Source of the DNA: Candidatus Poribacteria bacterium
Lineage (GTDB): Bacteria; Poribacteria; WGA-4E; WGA-3G
NCBI GenBank assembly: GCA_022826805.1
Contig: JAJDUH010000042.1
Location: 17,191-81,190, forward strand
Direction: 5' to 3'
DNA: 64,000 bases
The number at the start of each line of letters is the position of its first letter. Positions within the stretch are counted from its first letter, which is position 1. The notes below the pieces were generated by a model. That model saw only the letters and a list, made by a program, of their open reading frames with translations, ran no database searches and was not told the origin of the DNA. Below, one piece after another: positions 32,955 through 42,026 of this stretch. Made by a program: the position numbers and the translations under genes.

Positions 32955-33950
32955 CTATAGCGGAAAATCAATGGACTGTCCCTGTTCAGAAGACATATAG
33001 AACGCTTGCATCAATTCTGTGAGGTTACGCCCGTCTTGAATAGTAATCGTCATCGGCTCATCGCGAAGAATAGCGTTAATCCACTGTTGTATCGGTTCAG
33101 GAGGTGCTGCTGGTGCGTTGGCAACGTATTCAGCTTTTTGCTCATCAGAAAGTTTGCGAGTTTCAAAGTGCATCTCACCGTGTCCGGCAGCGAATGAGCC
33201 TTCTGTGCCAAAAATCTCAAGCATGTTGGGACCAGAACGGTGGGTCCACGCAACATCGATTACGCCGAGTGCTTTGTTTGCGAATTCGACAACTGAAACG
33301 CTATTATCATCAATCGGGAAATTGCCGGTGAAGTTGTTAATCTTGGCGATAGCACTTTTCGGTTCACCCATCAACCACCGGATAACATCGACACGGTGAC
33401 ACCCTAAATCAAAGAGTGCCCCACCACCTGCGCGTACCGGATCCGCGAACCAGGCACTTGTGCCACTGAACCAGCTATCTAGTGCAGCGGAGTGCGCTAT
33501 CCGTCCTCTACCGAATGTGATGTCGCCGAGAAGTCCGTCATCAATTGCCTTTTTCGCAAACAGGATTTCAGGGTTCGCACGGGAAGGCAGCGAAATCATG
33601 AACTTCACGCCTGCTTTCTCAACGGCTTCAATAATTGGATCGCATTCCGCGACTGTGATAGCGAGTGCCTTTTCGGTAAAGATATGTTTTCCGGCTTCAG
33701 CGGCAGCAATCATGACACGCGGATGGTCGGATGTGATCGCATCAACAGCGACTGCGTCTACGTCGTCACGGCTAAGGACTTCATCGAGGTCGGTATAGAA
33801 CGGAACATCGTATTGCTCCGCGGCATCTCTGCCTCCGTATTCTTCTTCATCCCAGACGGCGACGAGCTCGGTTTCAGGGTTTTCGTTAATTTTTCGGGCA
33901 TAGCCACCAGCGTGGACGTGTGCCATACTAATCTTTGCGACTCTAATCAT
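32955..33950 (-). CDS. Gfo/Idh/MocA family oxidoreductase
   Basis: A 331-residue sugar-type oxidoreductase. The start at 33950 ('MIRVAKISMAHVHAGGYARK') follows the conserved 'ccgcaaggaaaattaaaaag' leader; the ORF runs 32 codons further upstream through that repeat. The nucleotide loop is the divergent form 'ISMAHVHAGGYA' and the Lys motif is 'TEKALAIT' (Ala replacing Pro). Further blocks are 'GGALFDLGCHRVDVIRWLMG' and 'IQQWINAILRDEPMTITIQD'. Reaction partner and substrate are unknown. It precedes the CehA-like gene by 41 bp in the same direction. Confidence 0.85.
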   Translation of the reverse strand: MIRVAKISMAHVHAGGYARKINENPETELVAVWDEEEYGGRDAAEQYDVPFYTDLDEVLSRDDVDAVAVDAITSDHPRVMIAAAEAGKHIFTEKALAITVAECDPIIEAVEKAGVKFMISLPSRANPEILFAKKAIDDGLLGDITFGRGRIAHSAALDSWFSGTSAWFADPVRAGGGALFDLGCHRVDVIRWLMGEPKSAIAKINNFTGNFPIDDNSVSVVEFANKALGVIDVAWTHRSGPNMLEIFGTEGSFAAGHGEMHFETRKLSDEQKAEYVANAPAAPPEPIQQWINAILRDEPMTITIQDGRNLTELMQAFYMSSEQGQSIDFPL

Positions 33951-34040
33951 CTTTTTAATTTTCCTTGCGGTTCGTTCAGAGCGGGTTTGGAACTTAAAGT
34001 GCCATTTCGTAGATCTTAAGAAACACCCAAGCAAAAACCC
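33951..34040 (-). promoter_or_regulatory. Repeated leader with ribosome site, upstream of Gfo/Idh/MocA gene
   Basis: Twenty-two bases ending just before the ATG ('cgaaccgcaaggaaaattaaaa', minus strand) are identical to 62151-62172 before a PhyH gene. They contain the AAGGA ribosome site. Further upstream (34013-34040) is the 'cttaagaaacacccaagcaaaaaccc' word seen in several other spacers. A shared regulatory or mobile leader cassette is possible. Confidence 0.5.
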
Positions 34041-34076
34041 CTCCATTTCATTACGGGCTATGTTTGGTTTTTCTAA

Positions 34077-34165
34077 TGGGGCTTACGCAATCCCGTGATT
34101 TTGCTTAACCATCAACCCGGGTTTTCTTAAAAAATGTGGAAGAAGCGTCAATGGTTAAAGCCCCA
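34077..34165. repeat. Possible short MITE with 8-bp inverted ends
   Basis: 'tggggctt' (34077-34084) and 'aagcccca' (34158-34165) are inverse copies. The left end continues 'acgcaa', like the 'ggacttacgcaa' ends at 632, 60070 and 63863, so this may be a diverged relative of that element. Confidence 0.35.
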
Positions 34166-34215
34166 AAAACAGTTAGACTAACCCAATAACCAAGTGGGTC
34201 AAAGTGCCCCTTGAT

Positions 34216-34986
34216 TTATCCAATCCGCCCAACAGAGGATCGAGTTGCGAGATGATTCCAACCACGAAGAACCAGTTTGACGTTGGTATGGCGGTTTTGG
34301 GATTCGATCTCATCATCACCGGCATGCATCTGAACAAGAACGCTTTTTCGCGTCTGGTTTGAGTAGTTCGGCATTGAACCGTGTAGTGTGAAGTAGCTAA
34401 AGAAAAGGACATCTCCCGGTTCCGCTTCTAAAACAGTTGCGTTCTCAATCGGGTATTGATCCGTAACTTCAGCATTATCACCGCTTCCCATCATGCCGTC
34501 GGTGCGTCCCAACTGGTGGGAGCCGGGATAGACACGAACACACCCCATCTCATCGGTAGCTTCTGAGACGTAGATGATAGCAGCGATCATGCTGTCTTTG
34601 ACGGAGGGGAAGTACTGCCAATCTTGGTGCATCGGGAAGGGGGCGCCTTTCTCCGGGGGCTTACAGAAAAGTTTGGAGTGGTGGAGCATAATATCCGGGC
34701 CGAGGATATCTTCAGTAATATCGAGAAACTTCTTCTGCATAAATGCCTGCATCCAAACCCCAGAGAAACTCTGGATATTGTGTGTGTGGATAATAACAGA
34801 TTCACCACCATCTAGGGCATCCATCAATCTGCCGCCCCAACGGGCATTAACGTTTTCATCACTCTTGAGAAGCTGATCCACCACTCGATCAAAGTCGTTT
34901 TCCATCGCCTTAATCTCTTCAGGTGAATAGACACCCTTGGCGAAATAGTATCCGTTTTCGTGAAAGAATTTTCCTATATCTGACAT
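34216..34986 (-). CDS. Phytanoyl-CoA dioxygenase (PhyH) family protein
   Basis: A 256-residue Fe(II)/2-oxoglutarate dioxygenase-like protein. The start at 34986 ('MSDIGKFFHENGYYFAKG') is preceded by 'tctggaggtt'; its ATG overlaps the stop of the ABC ATPase gene by one base (taATG). The triad is 'FPMHQDWQYFPS' (HxD) and 'FSYFTLHGSMPN' (distal His), with Arg in 'NQTRKSVLVQM'. 'EMGCVRVYPGSHQLG' is a standard block. Substrate unknown. Confidence 0.87.
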   Translation of the reverse strand: MSDIGKFFHENGYYFAKGVYSPEEIKAMENDFDRVVDQLLKSDENVNARWGGRLMDALDGGESVIIHTHNIQSFSGVWMQAFMQKKFLDITEDILGPDIMLHHSKLFCKPPEKGAPFPMHQDWQYFPSVKDSMIAAIIYVSEATDEMGCVRVYPGSHQLGRTDGMMGSGDNAEVTDQYPIENATVLEAEPGDVLFFSYFTLHGSMPNYSNQTRKSVLVQMHAGDDEIESQNRHTNVKLVLRGWNHLATRSSVGRIG

Positions 34987-35750
34987 TACAGTTTTGTAAC
35001 CTCCAGAAAGAATTTGTAAAACCAATTTTGTGAAGGTATTTCTTCGGTATCAGCTGTGCCTCTCTCTTCACACAACTCGCGAAACGTTTTGAATACTGCG
35101 AACTGTCCACCGTTCAGAATTCCGATGGATTTCCCTTCCTGTGAGTCAGAACCGCACAATCGAGAAACATCCTCAAGACGGTTGGTAGCTATTACGACGG
35201 TTTTTCCCAGCGATTGAAGTTCCTCAAGCAGTTCTGTCATCTCGACCTGTCCACTTGGATCAAGCGGTGTAAGAGGTTCGTCGAGCAACCATAACTGCGG
35301 TTCATGCAAGAAGGTTTTGGCGAACAAAAGCCGCTGCCGTTCTCCTGTTGATAGAATACCGGTTTTGACATCGCGCAGGTGTTCGATGTCCATTAATTCG
35401 ATCACTGCTCCGATTGCCGTAGAGCGTTCGCGTTTGTCTAATTTATATGCAGCGGCGAAAAAATTGAGATAATCGATGACAGACAACTCAGGATATCCCT
35501 CGAACGCGACCGGGATATACCCGATACGCGAACGCACCTGCTTCAGGTTTGCAAATGCGTCAATGCCATCAATCGAGACGCTGCCTGATGTTGGTTCGAC
35601 TAAAGTCGCCAGGATGTTAAGCAAGAGCGTTTTGCCTGTGCCATTTCTACCGAGTAGGATGAGGCATTCCCCGGTTGCCACCTGAAACGTGAGTTCTGTA
35701 AGAAACGGCTTCTTGTCAAAAGATTTACACAAGTTTTGGACATCAAGCAT
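34986..35750 (-). CDS. ABC transporter ATP-binding protein, no adjacent permease
   Basis: A 254-residue ABC ATPase. Walker A is 'LLGRNGTGKT' (residues 32-41), the signature is 'LSTGERQRLLFAKTFL', and Walker B with the catalytic Glu is 'LWLLDEPLTPLD'; an H-loop-like 'VIATNR' lacks the usual His (Asn-Arg instead). The pattern resembles CcmA/ABC-2 type exporters. No permease gene is adjacent; instead a PhyH gene is coupled to its stop. The last about 50 residues are not typical ABC sequence. Confidence 0.83.
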   Translation of the reverse strand: MLDVQNLCKSFDKKPFLTELTFQVATGECLILLGRNGTGKTLLLNILATLVEPTSGSVSIDGIDAFANLKQVRSRIGYIPVAFEGYPELSVIDYLNFFAAAYKLDKRERSTAIGAVIELMDIEHLRDVKTGILSTGERQRLLFAKTFLHEPQLWLLDEPLTPLDPSGQVEMTELLEELQSLGKTVVIATNRLEDVSRLCGSDSQEGKSIGILNGGQFAVFKTFRELCEERGTADTEEIPSQNWFYKFFLEVTKL

Positions 35751-35911
35751 CTTTAATTTTTCGCCAAGTGTGAAAGAGAAGCCTCCAATGGATAAAATTT
35801 CACTCTTAAGATCCGCAGGCTCCGTTGTCGCCTCCTCACAGCGTTTCTAACTGTTTAGGATCGCCTGATCTTAAGAGCAAACCAGAGCAAAAACCCTATT
35901 GGTACAAACAT

Positions 35912-36913
35912 TCAACTCAGATCCACCTTGACGGGTCTACCGAGTTCGGCGGATTGCCATGCTGCTTCGGTTAGTTGAATGACGCGCAATCCATTTTCAA
36001 CACCGATCGGGTTCCCTGTCCGTTCGCCACGGACGAGTTCGATGAAAGCAACATCTTTGTTGCCCGATGCAGGCATTTCAGATTCGTCAACAAGTTCTGG
36101 ATTACCTTCCCGTCCCTGGCGATAGAGCTGACCTGCGCGGAGATAAAGCGCGCCTTCCTCAAGCCAAATAGAGAAATCTTCTCGAACGCCGCCAAAAGCA
36201 TGTCCCACAATGCTAATATTGCACAAGGCACCGGTATCAAACTTGATTGACATCGCCGTAAGAACATCTACTTCAATGTCCAAGTTGTCTATCATTGCGA
36301 AAACGGTATCAGGACTCGCTTCCAATACCCAGAGCAGGATATCAATCAGATGGCTTCCTGAGTCGTTCAGTTGTCCACCACCACCCAGGAACGGGTCTTG
36401 TCGCCACTTCCCTTGCTGATTTCGATACCAATTCTGTGATTGATGCGCAGAGACGAAGTTCACACGACCGAGTTCACCGCTCTGAACCACATTGCGACAG
36501 TATTGATAGGTAGGGCTCAAGTGCCTTTGATAGCCTATCATCAGGTGCAAACCCGTCTCTTCCACTTTTGCTATTACCTGTTTGGCATGGTCCACCGTGC
36601 AAACCATCGGTTTTTCCGTGTGCACATGACACCCCGCATCAAGCGCATCCATGATATGTTGGAAGTGGAGTCCATGTGGTGAACTAATGACAACGGCGTC
36701 GGGTTTGACAGCGGCTAACATCTCAACGTGGTCCGTATAGGTAGGGACAGACGCATCTAAACCGACGTTTTCTTTGAAGGCGTCGAGTGAACTGGTGCTT
36801 GGATCCGCAAGCGCAACAATCTCTACATCTTCAACACTCGACACACTCCGTCCGTGTCCGCGTGCGTTACCACCACATCCGATAAATGCAAAGTTTAATT
36901 TCTGTTTTGACAT
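35912..36913 (-). CDS. Gfo/Idh/MocA family oxidoreductase
   Basis: A 333-residue enzyme with the Rossmann motif 'AFIGCGGNARGH' (residues 9-20), the Lys motif 'HTEKPMVCTVDHA' (98-110) and the C-terminal domain with 'GGGGQLNDSGSHLIDILLWV'. 'CNISIVGHAFGGVREDFSIW' and 'GLRVIQLTEAAWQSAELGRP' are typical blocks. Dehydrogenase of an unknown sugar or cyclitol. The start has 'acaggagcatct'. The spacer before it (35751-35911) holds an inverted repeat of 'cttaagatc'. Confidence 0.88.
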   Translation of the reverse strand: MSKQKLNFAFIGCGGNARGHGRSVSSVEDVEIVALADPSTSSLDAFKENVGLDASVPTYTDHVEMLAAVKPDAVVISSPHGLHFQHIMDALDAGCHVHTEKPMVCTVDHAKQVIAKVEETGLHLMIGYQRHLSPTYQYCRNVVQSGELGRVNFVSAHQSQNWYRNQQGKWRQDPFLGGGGQLNDSGSHLIDILLWVLEASPDTVFAMIDNLDIEVDVLTAMSIKFDTGALCNISIVGHAFGGVREDFSIWLEEGALYLRAGQLYRQGREGNPELVDESEMPASGNKDVAFIELVRGERTGNPIGVENGLRVIQLTEAAWQSAELGRPVKVDLS

Positions 36914-36926
36914 AGATGCTCCTGTC

Positions 36927-37832
36927 TTATACGTGTTGTTCTAACCACGCAATGAATATGTCTAATTCCGTGGAGATCTTGAGAAATACTGTTTTAACCC
37001 GCTCGGCGTTCTCCAGCACTTGTTCATAGTCCAACTCATCAGCGTAAATATAGATAAAAACATGGCGAAATCCGCGAAGGTTTTGTAGTGCTGTACTTGT
37101 TTCTTGAGAAAACACAGAAGGACGTATGGTATTTGATTCTGCCATTTGTTGGATCAAATCCTTATGCTATTCTGCTCCACTCGGTAGGGTGCGGTCGACA
37201 TCTTGAGCGATGCGTTGAAAAATGCTTTCCAACCCTTTATAGAAATCAAAAAGATGACGGGCAACAAATGCCTCTAAGCTTCTCCGATATTCAAAGGGTG
37301 CCTCTTCAATTCTTTGCAAATCCGCTCCGATTTGTTCAGCACTCCGTTTTACCTTCGTGCGTTCCTCTGAAATGCGTTGGACCAATTTTTCCCATTTCAT
37401 TTTATTCGTTTCATTACCTCTCAAAGCGTTGCCCCGCGTTCCGTCTTTTTGGATAGGAACGGCTTGACCCTGAACTCGCTTGCGAAACGCACCTTTACAA
37501 CTTTCAAAACGGACTAAATCAATTTTGAACTCTCGGCTGAGACTTATTGTTTCCGCAACTGCACTAAAGTAACTATTAGATGGAATGCCCCAGACAGCAA
37601 TATCAATATCCGACTGTTTTGAAAACCAATCGCGCTCAACAAGCGATCCGAAAACTGCAACCTGTGTTGCACCGAAACTTTCATAGAGCAGGGCTGCAGC
37701 TTCATGTGCAGTTTGCCAAGCGCGGTGCAATAACGCCTCATCCACCGGATCACGGTTTTGGAAGTGATCGTTGAGACGCAGCCGATATTGATTTAACTCT
37801 TCAGGTGATAGTTCTTCGGCGGTGCGATGCAT
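36927..37832 (-). pseudogene. MNT-HepT toxin-antitoxin fusion broken by an amber codon
   Basis: The frame is open over 302 codons except for one TAG at 37167-37169. Residues 1 to about 145 form a nucleotidyltransferase domain: 'VAVFGSLVERDWFSKQSDID' with the MNT-type GSxxxR...DxD metal site. From 'MKWEKLVQRISEERTK' onward the sequence is HepT-like and, after the TAG, continues with 'HKDLIQQMAESNTIRPSVFS' and 'LQNLRGFRHVFIYIYADELD', the HepT-like_2 catalytic region. The TAG lies where the family usually has Trp (TGG), so a single G-to-A change would explain it. In known systems MntA AMPylates and silences the HEPN RNase HepT as two proteins; here both are fused. The start has a strong 'ctaaggagagtccgac'. 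Two separately translated fragments are an alternative. Confidence 0.7.
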
Positions 37833-38198
37833 GTCGGACTCTCCTTAGAGGATAGAATACCACGAAATGCGTTTTGCGTGCAAGGGAAGAAATTAGGGTG
37901 GCAATCGGTGAAAAACCATATAAACTTTCACCCAGATGGATACTTACTTTTTCTGGAAAGATTGAGCGACTTCACTGTAACATATTTACTTACACATAAT
38001 GTGGCGCGGAAGTGTCCAAGAAATGAACAGCACTGAACAAATTATGGCAAAAACGGATTGAAATTCGCCTATTTGAAGGTGGAATTACGAATGGCACGCA
38101 ATTTGCTAAGTAGGTTAGTAAAACAAAAGTTGTAGATAATGTTAAGATGTTTGTATTACCTCCAAGAAAGTAGATTCGAGGGAGAATAGTAAAGTAAG
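37833..38198. other. Intergenic region upstream of the TonB receptor
   Basis: A 366-base AT-rich spacer between divergent genes. No open frame, repeat or known riboswitch fold was recognised. It must hold the promoters for the receptor and the MNT-HepT gene, but no convincing -35/-10 pair stood out. Confidence 0.4.
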
Positions 38199-40511
38199 AT
38201 GAAAAAATCATTTTATCTTTTTTTACCCATAAGTTTAAGTCTGTTAGTGAGTTGGTTTGCGTGTGCAGATGCCGAGAGCCGTAGTGAAGAAGTCGTCAGG
38301 CTCGGAGAAATATCGGTGACAGCCACACGTGCCGAGAAAGATCCTTTCAAAACGCCTAATGCTATCACCGTTCTGAATTTAAAACAATTGGAACATAGCA
38401 ATGCAGACATCGCCTCCAATCTGCTTCGTGATGTGGCTGGCGTTAGCGCACAACAGACGACAGTCGGACAAGGTTCTCCACTACTCCGGGGCTTGACGGG
38501 TTACCAAACATTGATACAGGTTGACTGGGTCCGCCTCAACAATTCAACATTTCGTTCAGGACCAAATCAGTACACGGCAACCATCGCACCAGAAATGTTG
38601 GAGCGGGCAGAGGTGCTACTCGGTTCAAGTTCTATGCTATATGGCAGCGGCGCGATGGGTGGTGTTACCAGTTTCTTTACGAAAGAAGTGCCAATTAATC
38701 CGGCGCAGGAGACTTGGAATATACGTCCACGACTCCTTGCTCGCTATGCGACTGCCACACAGGAACGACTCGGTAGGTTAGAGATAACAGGGAACAAAGA
38801 GCGATTTGGATTTATCGCCGGGGGTGGTATGCGATCTTACGGGAATATAAACCCTGGAAGCGGATACGATCTCCACTACAAAAACCGAAAATTTGAAATA
38901 GTAGGCGAAAAGCCGAGTGGTGTCGAACTCTTTGACGAGATGCCAGCGACGCCTCCTGACAGATGGCTTGTTGACAACGAGGGACCGCTGAGTTGGAAAG
39001 CTTACGATGCAGATGCGAAAATTGCGTATCAACTCAGCGATACTAGCACCATAAACGTTGCTTATCAGATGTGGCGACAGCCCCAAACACCGCGCTATGA
39101 TAAAATCGCACCGAGAGAGTTTGACGAATTCTATTTTGAGCCGCAAAATCGGGACCTCGTTTATGCCAACTATGTCGTAAATCCAGTAGAGGGAAGCATT
39201 GATAGGGTCCGCCTGACAGCCTCTTATCACCGCCAAAAAGAGGGACGCAACGAACTGAAACTCGGTTCAACATCTCGACGGCAGCGATACGATACGGTTA
39301 ATACCATCGGCTTCAGCGCGCAAGCAGTTAGCACGATCCTTCCACGTCAACGTTTGGTTGGTGGTGGCGAATTCTACTTGGATATGTTGCAGAGTCGCAC
39401 TGTCAAAACGGACATCCAGACAGGTAAGGAAGATGTTGATGAAAACCTTGGGCGTTTCATTAACGGTTCTCAATTCTGGGATGCAAGTCTATACCTTCAA
39501 GATGAAATTATGGTGCACGAGCGTGTGGAGTTCACACTTGGCGGTCGCGCAACGCTTTATCAAACCAATGCCGACCTATCTCTTCGAGATAAGAGTTTTG
39601 ATGTGTTCAATGAATACGACAGTAGTTTAACTGGAAGTGCTGGGATGGTCGTCAGTTTAACAGATTCACTGAACTTTGTTAGCAGCTTTGGAACAGCCTT
39701 TCGTGCGCCTTCGTTGAATGATACAACAGCGGTAGAGGTCACCAATGAGGGTGTCACAGCACCCAGTCCTGGTCTTGGGGCAGAGACTTCTTGGACGCTT
39801 GAGAGTGGGCTCAAGGTGCGGCATTCTTCCTTCAGTGGTGCCCTAACGTTGTTTCACAGTCGGGTCAACGGCTTGGTTGCGCGCAGGCCTGTCCAAGAGG
39901 CATACGCTGGTGGAACACTTCCACAACTCCATCAGGACCTGATTAAGGAGTACGAGGGTATTGACGTACTCGTGTTTGATAACGTTGATGAAGCACAGTT
40001 TCAGGGCGTTGAATTAGCCGGGCTTGTTTCGATTCGACCTGCTTGGTCGGTTTTTGGTAATGCCGCATTTATACGTGGGGAAGTACTCAAGATCAATGGC
40101 AGGGCACCAGATCCGGCGAAGCCTTGGGAATCACGCACTCGTAGGGAACCACCGTTGAACGGAATCATTGGAATCCAGTGGGAACCGCTGAAAACGCAAT
40201 TTTGGGCTACACTCTATGTGCGAGGTGCGGCAGAACAGAGACGACTGAACCGGAGCGACATTCGCGACCCACGGATACCCGGAAAGACACGTGACCCAGC
40301 GGAAGTTAAATTTGACGCTAACGGCTACGCGCTGGATGCTGGCACACCCGGATGGTGGACGCTCAACGTCCGCGGTGGTATCAGACTTTTTGATTACACA
40401 CGTTTAACGTTAGCACTTGAAAATCTGCTTGACCAGCGGTATCGTCCGCATGGCTCCGGTATGAATGCACCAGGTTTCAATGTGAGTTTGAGTCTGGATA
40501 ACCGATTTTAG
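38199..40511 (+). CDS. TonB-dependent outer-membrane receptor
   Basis: A 770-residue outer-membrane beta-barrel transporter. It has an N-terminal signal peptide (about 1-25, ending 'FACADA'), a TonB-box-like 'EISVTATRAEKD' near 34-45, the plug with 'ASNLLRDVAGVSAQQT', 'PLLRGLTGYQTLIQVDWVRL' and 'LGSSSMLYGSGAMGGVTSFF', then a barrel of repeated aromatic-rich strands. It ends 'FNVSLSLDNRF', with the terminal Phe needed for barrel insertion. It uses proton motive force through TonB-ExbBD to import a siderophore, cobalamin, metal or sugar; the ligand is not identifiable. It stands alone and faces coaD tail to tail. Confidence 0.93.
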   Translation: MKKSFYLFLPISLSLLVSWFACADAESRSEEVVRLGEISVTATRAEKDPFKTPNAITVLNLKQLEHSNADIASNLLRDVAGVSAQQTTVGQGSPLLRGLTGYQTLIQVDWVRLNNSTFRSGPNQYTATIAPEMLERAEVLLGSSSMLYGSGAMGGVTSFFTKEVPINPAQETWNIRPRLLARYATATQERLGRLEITGNKERFGFIAGGGMRSYGNINPGSGYDLHYKNRKFEIVGEKPSGVELFDEMPATPPDRWLVDNEGPLSWKAYDADAKIAYQLSDTSTINVAYQMWRQPQTPRYDKIAPREFDEFYFEPQNRDLVYANYVVNPVEGSIDRVRLTASYHRQKEGRNELKLGSTSRRQRYDTVNTIGFSAQAVSTILPRQRLVGGGEFYLDMLQSRTVKTDIQTGKEDVDENLGRFINGSQFWDASLYLQDEIMVHERVEFTLGGRATLYQTNADLSLRDKSFDVFNEYDSSLTGSAGMVVSLTDSLNFVSSFGTAFRAPSLNDTTAVEVTNEGVTAPSPGLGAETSWTLESGLKVRHSSFSGALTLFHSRVNGLVARRPVQEAYAGGTLPQLHQDLIKEYEGIDVLVFDNVDEAQFQGVELAGLVSIRPAWSVFGNAAFIRGEVLKINGRAPDPAKPWESRTRREPPLNGIIGIQWEPLKTQFWATLYVRGAAEQRRLNRSDIRDPRIPGKTRDPAEVKFDANGYALDAGTPGWWTLNVRGGIRLFDYTRLTLALENLLDQRYRPHGSGMNAPGFNVSLSLDNRF

Positions 40512-40555
40512 AAATTCAGGATATAGAGGGTGTGGTTTCCAACCATGCTCGTAAC

Positions 40556-41068
40556 TTATAGCACATCAAATTTCTTCTTGATAAATTCGACCACGATTGC
40601 TGGTACCATCTCCCCTAACTTTTCCTTATTTATCTTCCGCTGTGCCATCTGCACAACCTCCATTACCAGCGTTGAACTGATATGCGCGTACTGAGTGTTT
40701 GCCATCATAAAGAGGGTATCAATATCTGGTGCAATTTGCTGATTCATCCGTGCCATCTTGAATTCCCATTCAAAATCGGAAATTTCGCGGAGTCCACGAA
40801 TGATAGCACAGGCACCGCGTGTCTGTGCGTAATGTACTGTTAATCCCGTGTATCCATCAATAGAGGCTTGTGGATAGGGTTTAATAACCACTTCAAGCAT
40901 CTCAGTCCGTTCCTCAAGTGTGAAGCGCGCCGGCTTAGCAGGATTAACGCCGATAGCCACTATAAGTTCGTCAAAAACACCAAGATTACAAATCCGATTG
41001 ATAAGATCGGCGTGCCCATTGGTAACCGGATCGAAGCTCGCAGGAAAGATAGCGATTTTTTTCGGCAT
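40556..41068 (-). CDS. coaD: Phosphopantetheine adenylyltransferase
   Basis: A 170-residue PPAT making dephospho-CoA from 4'-phosphopantetheine and ATP, the penultimate step of CoA synthesis. Visible are the nucleotide motif 'FPASFDPVTNGHADLI' with TNGH at about 16-19, 'RGLREISDFEWEFKMARMNQ' and the C-terminal 'HISSTLVMEVVQM' substrate loop. Length is normal plus a short tail. The start has 'cagaaaggaatctat'. A good promoter lies at 41140-41168. Confidence 0.95.
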   Translation of the reverse strand: MPKKIAIFPASFDPVTNGHADLINRICNLGVFDELIVAIGVNPAKPARFTLEERTEMLEVVIKPYPQASIDGYTGLTVHYAQTRGACAIIRGLREISDFEWEFKMARMNQQIAPDIDTLFMMANTQYAHISSTLVMEVVQMAQRKINKEKLGEMVPAIVVEFIKKKFDVL

Positions 41069-41139
41069 ATAGATTCCTTTCTGATGAGAGGTAAGGCTTT
41101 TCTGGTAGTTATGCGAATCTGTGATCTAATTGCTCTATG

Positions 41140-41168
41140 ATTATACCACAAGACCCTGTGTCACACAA
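41140..41168 (-). promoter_or_regulatory. Predicted promoter of coaD
   Basis: Minus strand: TTGTGT (41163-41168), a 17-base spacer, TATAAT (41140-41145). It lies about 72 bases before the coaD ATG at 41068. Confidence 0.6.
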
Positions 41169-41183
41169 ATTCACCAAAAAAGA

Positions 41184-41213
41184 TTGCTTGTATTTTTGCA
41201 CGCGTGATATAAT
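41184..41213 (+). promoter_or_regulatory. Predicted promoter of the ThuA-like gene
   Basis: TTGCTT (41184-41189), an 18-base spacer, TATAAT (41208-41213), followed by an AAGGAGG ribosome site just before the ATG at 41244. It is divergent from the coaD promoter with only about 15 bases between their -35 boxes. Confidence 0.6.
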
Positions 41214-41243
41214 GGCAATATCACATAGCAAGGAGGCTAAATA

Positions 41244-41876
41244 ATGGGAAAAATTAACACACTCGTTTTTGCAGGCGGTGCGATTCACGATTGGAAGGGA
41301 TGTAGTGATGAAATCGTGAATGTGCTTTCACAGCGAGATGAATTTGAAATTACCAGAGTCGAGGAAGATCTCGATGCGCTCGTCTCACCAAATCTGGATC
41401 CCTATGATCTCGTTGTTTTCTATTACACAATAGGTGAGATTTCGGACGCACAGAAAAACGGTCTACTCAATCATGTCGCTTCGGGTAAGGGTTACGTCGG
41501 TGTGCACTCGGCGGCGGATTCATTCCGTGGGTGTCCAGAGTATCGCTCGATGGTCGGGGGCTATTTTGTTACGCATCCGCGCTACCGCGACTACCAAGTC
41601 AGCATCGTCGATAGCGAACACGAAATCACAGAGGGACTTGACGAGTTTGTCGTAACAGATGAGCAATACATCCTTGATTATGACCGTCGGAACCATGTGC
41701 TTGCATCAGCGTTGTGGCAAGGCGACGCGGCACCGGTGGCATGGACGAAAAACTGGGGCGAAGGTAAAGTTTTCTACCTTGCACTCGGTCATGACGCCGC
41801 AGCATGTCAGCACGAAATGTTTGGGACCCTTCTACTGCGCGGCGCGCTCTGGGCAGGCAGGAGCAACGGTGAATAG
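41244..41876 (+). CDS. ThuA-like (trehalose utilisation) family protein
   Basis: A 210-residue ThuA-like protein of the class I glutamine amidotransferase-like fold. The blocks are 'LVFAGGAIHDWKGCSDEIVN', 'YDLVVFYYTIGEISDAQKNG', 'KGYVGVHSAADSF', 'YFVTHPRYRDYQVSIVDS', 'PVAWTKNWGEGKVFYLALGH' and the terminal 'GTLLLRGALWA'. These proteins occur in sugar-utilisation operons (trehalose, others), where they act with Gfo/Idh/MocA enzymes; the reaction is not established. It has its own promoter and a strong ribosome site. Confidence 0.9.
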   Translation: MGKINTLVFAGGAIHDWKGCSDEIVNVLSQRDEFEITRVEEDLDALVSPNLDPYDLVVFYYTIGEISDAQKNGLLNHVASGKGYVGVHSAADSFRGCPEYRSMVGGYFVTHPRYRDYQVSIVDSEHEITEGLDEFVVTDEQYILDYDRRNHVLASALWQGDAAPVAWTKNWGEGKVFYLALGHDAAACQHEMFGTLLLRGALWAGRSNGE

Positions 41877-42026
41877 ATGCTATAACCTTTTGTTATAGCG
41901 AAATATCCTCCCGTTGAAGCGCGAGGTCTTCGTAATGCAAGTTTTCAAGCGATACCCTTTAAACCTCGCGCTCACTACCACTTCACATTTCTATGGATAT
42001 CAGTCTTCTAACAATAATAGAAAGAC

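Noticed and set aside
35751..35911. Palindromic 'cttaagatc' pair as an operator of the Gfo gene
   Set aside because: The arms are far apart and part of the dispersed repeat sequence, so a regulator site cannot be supported.
37833..38198. Cobalamin or other riboswitch before the TonB receptor
   Set aside because: None of the conserved riboswitch boxes could be recognised by eye; a covariance search would be needed.
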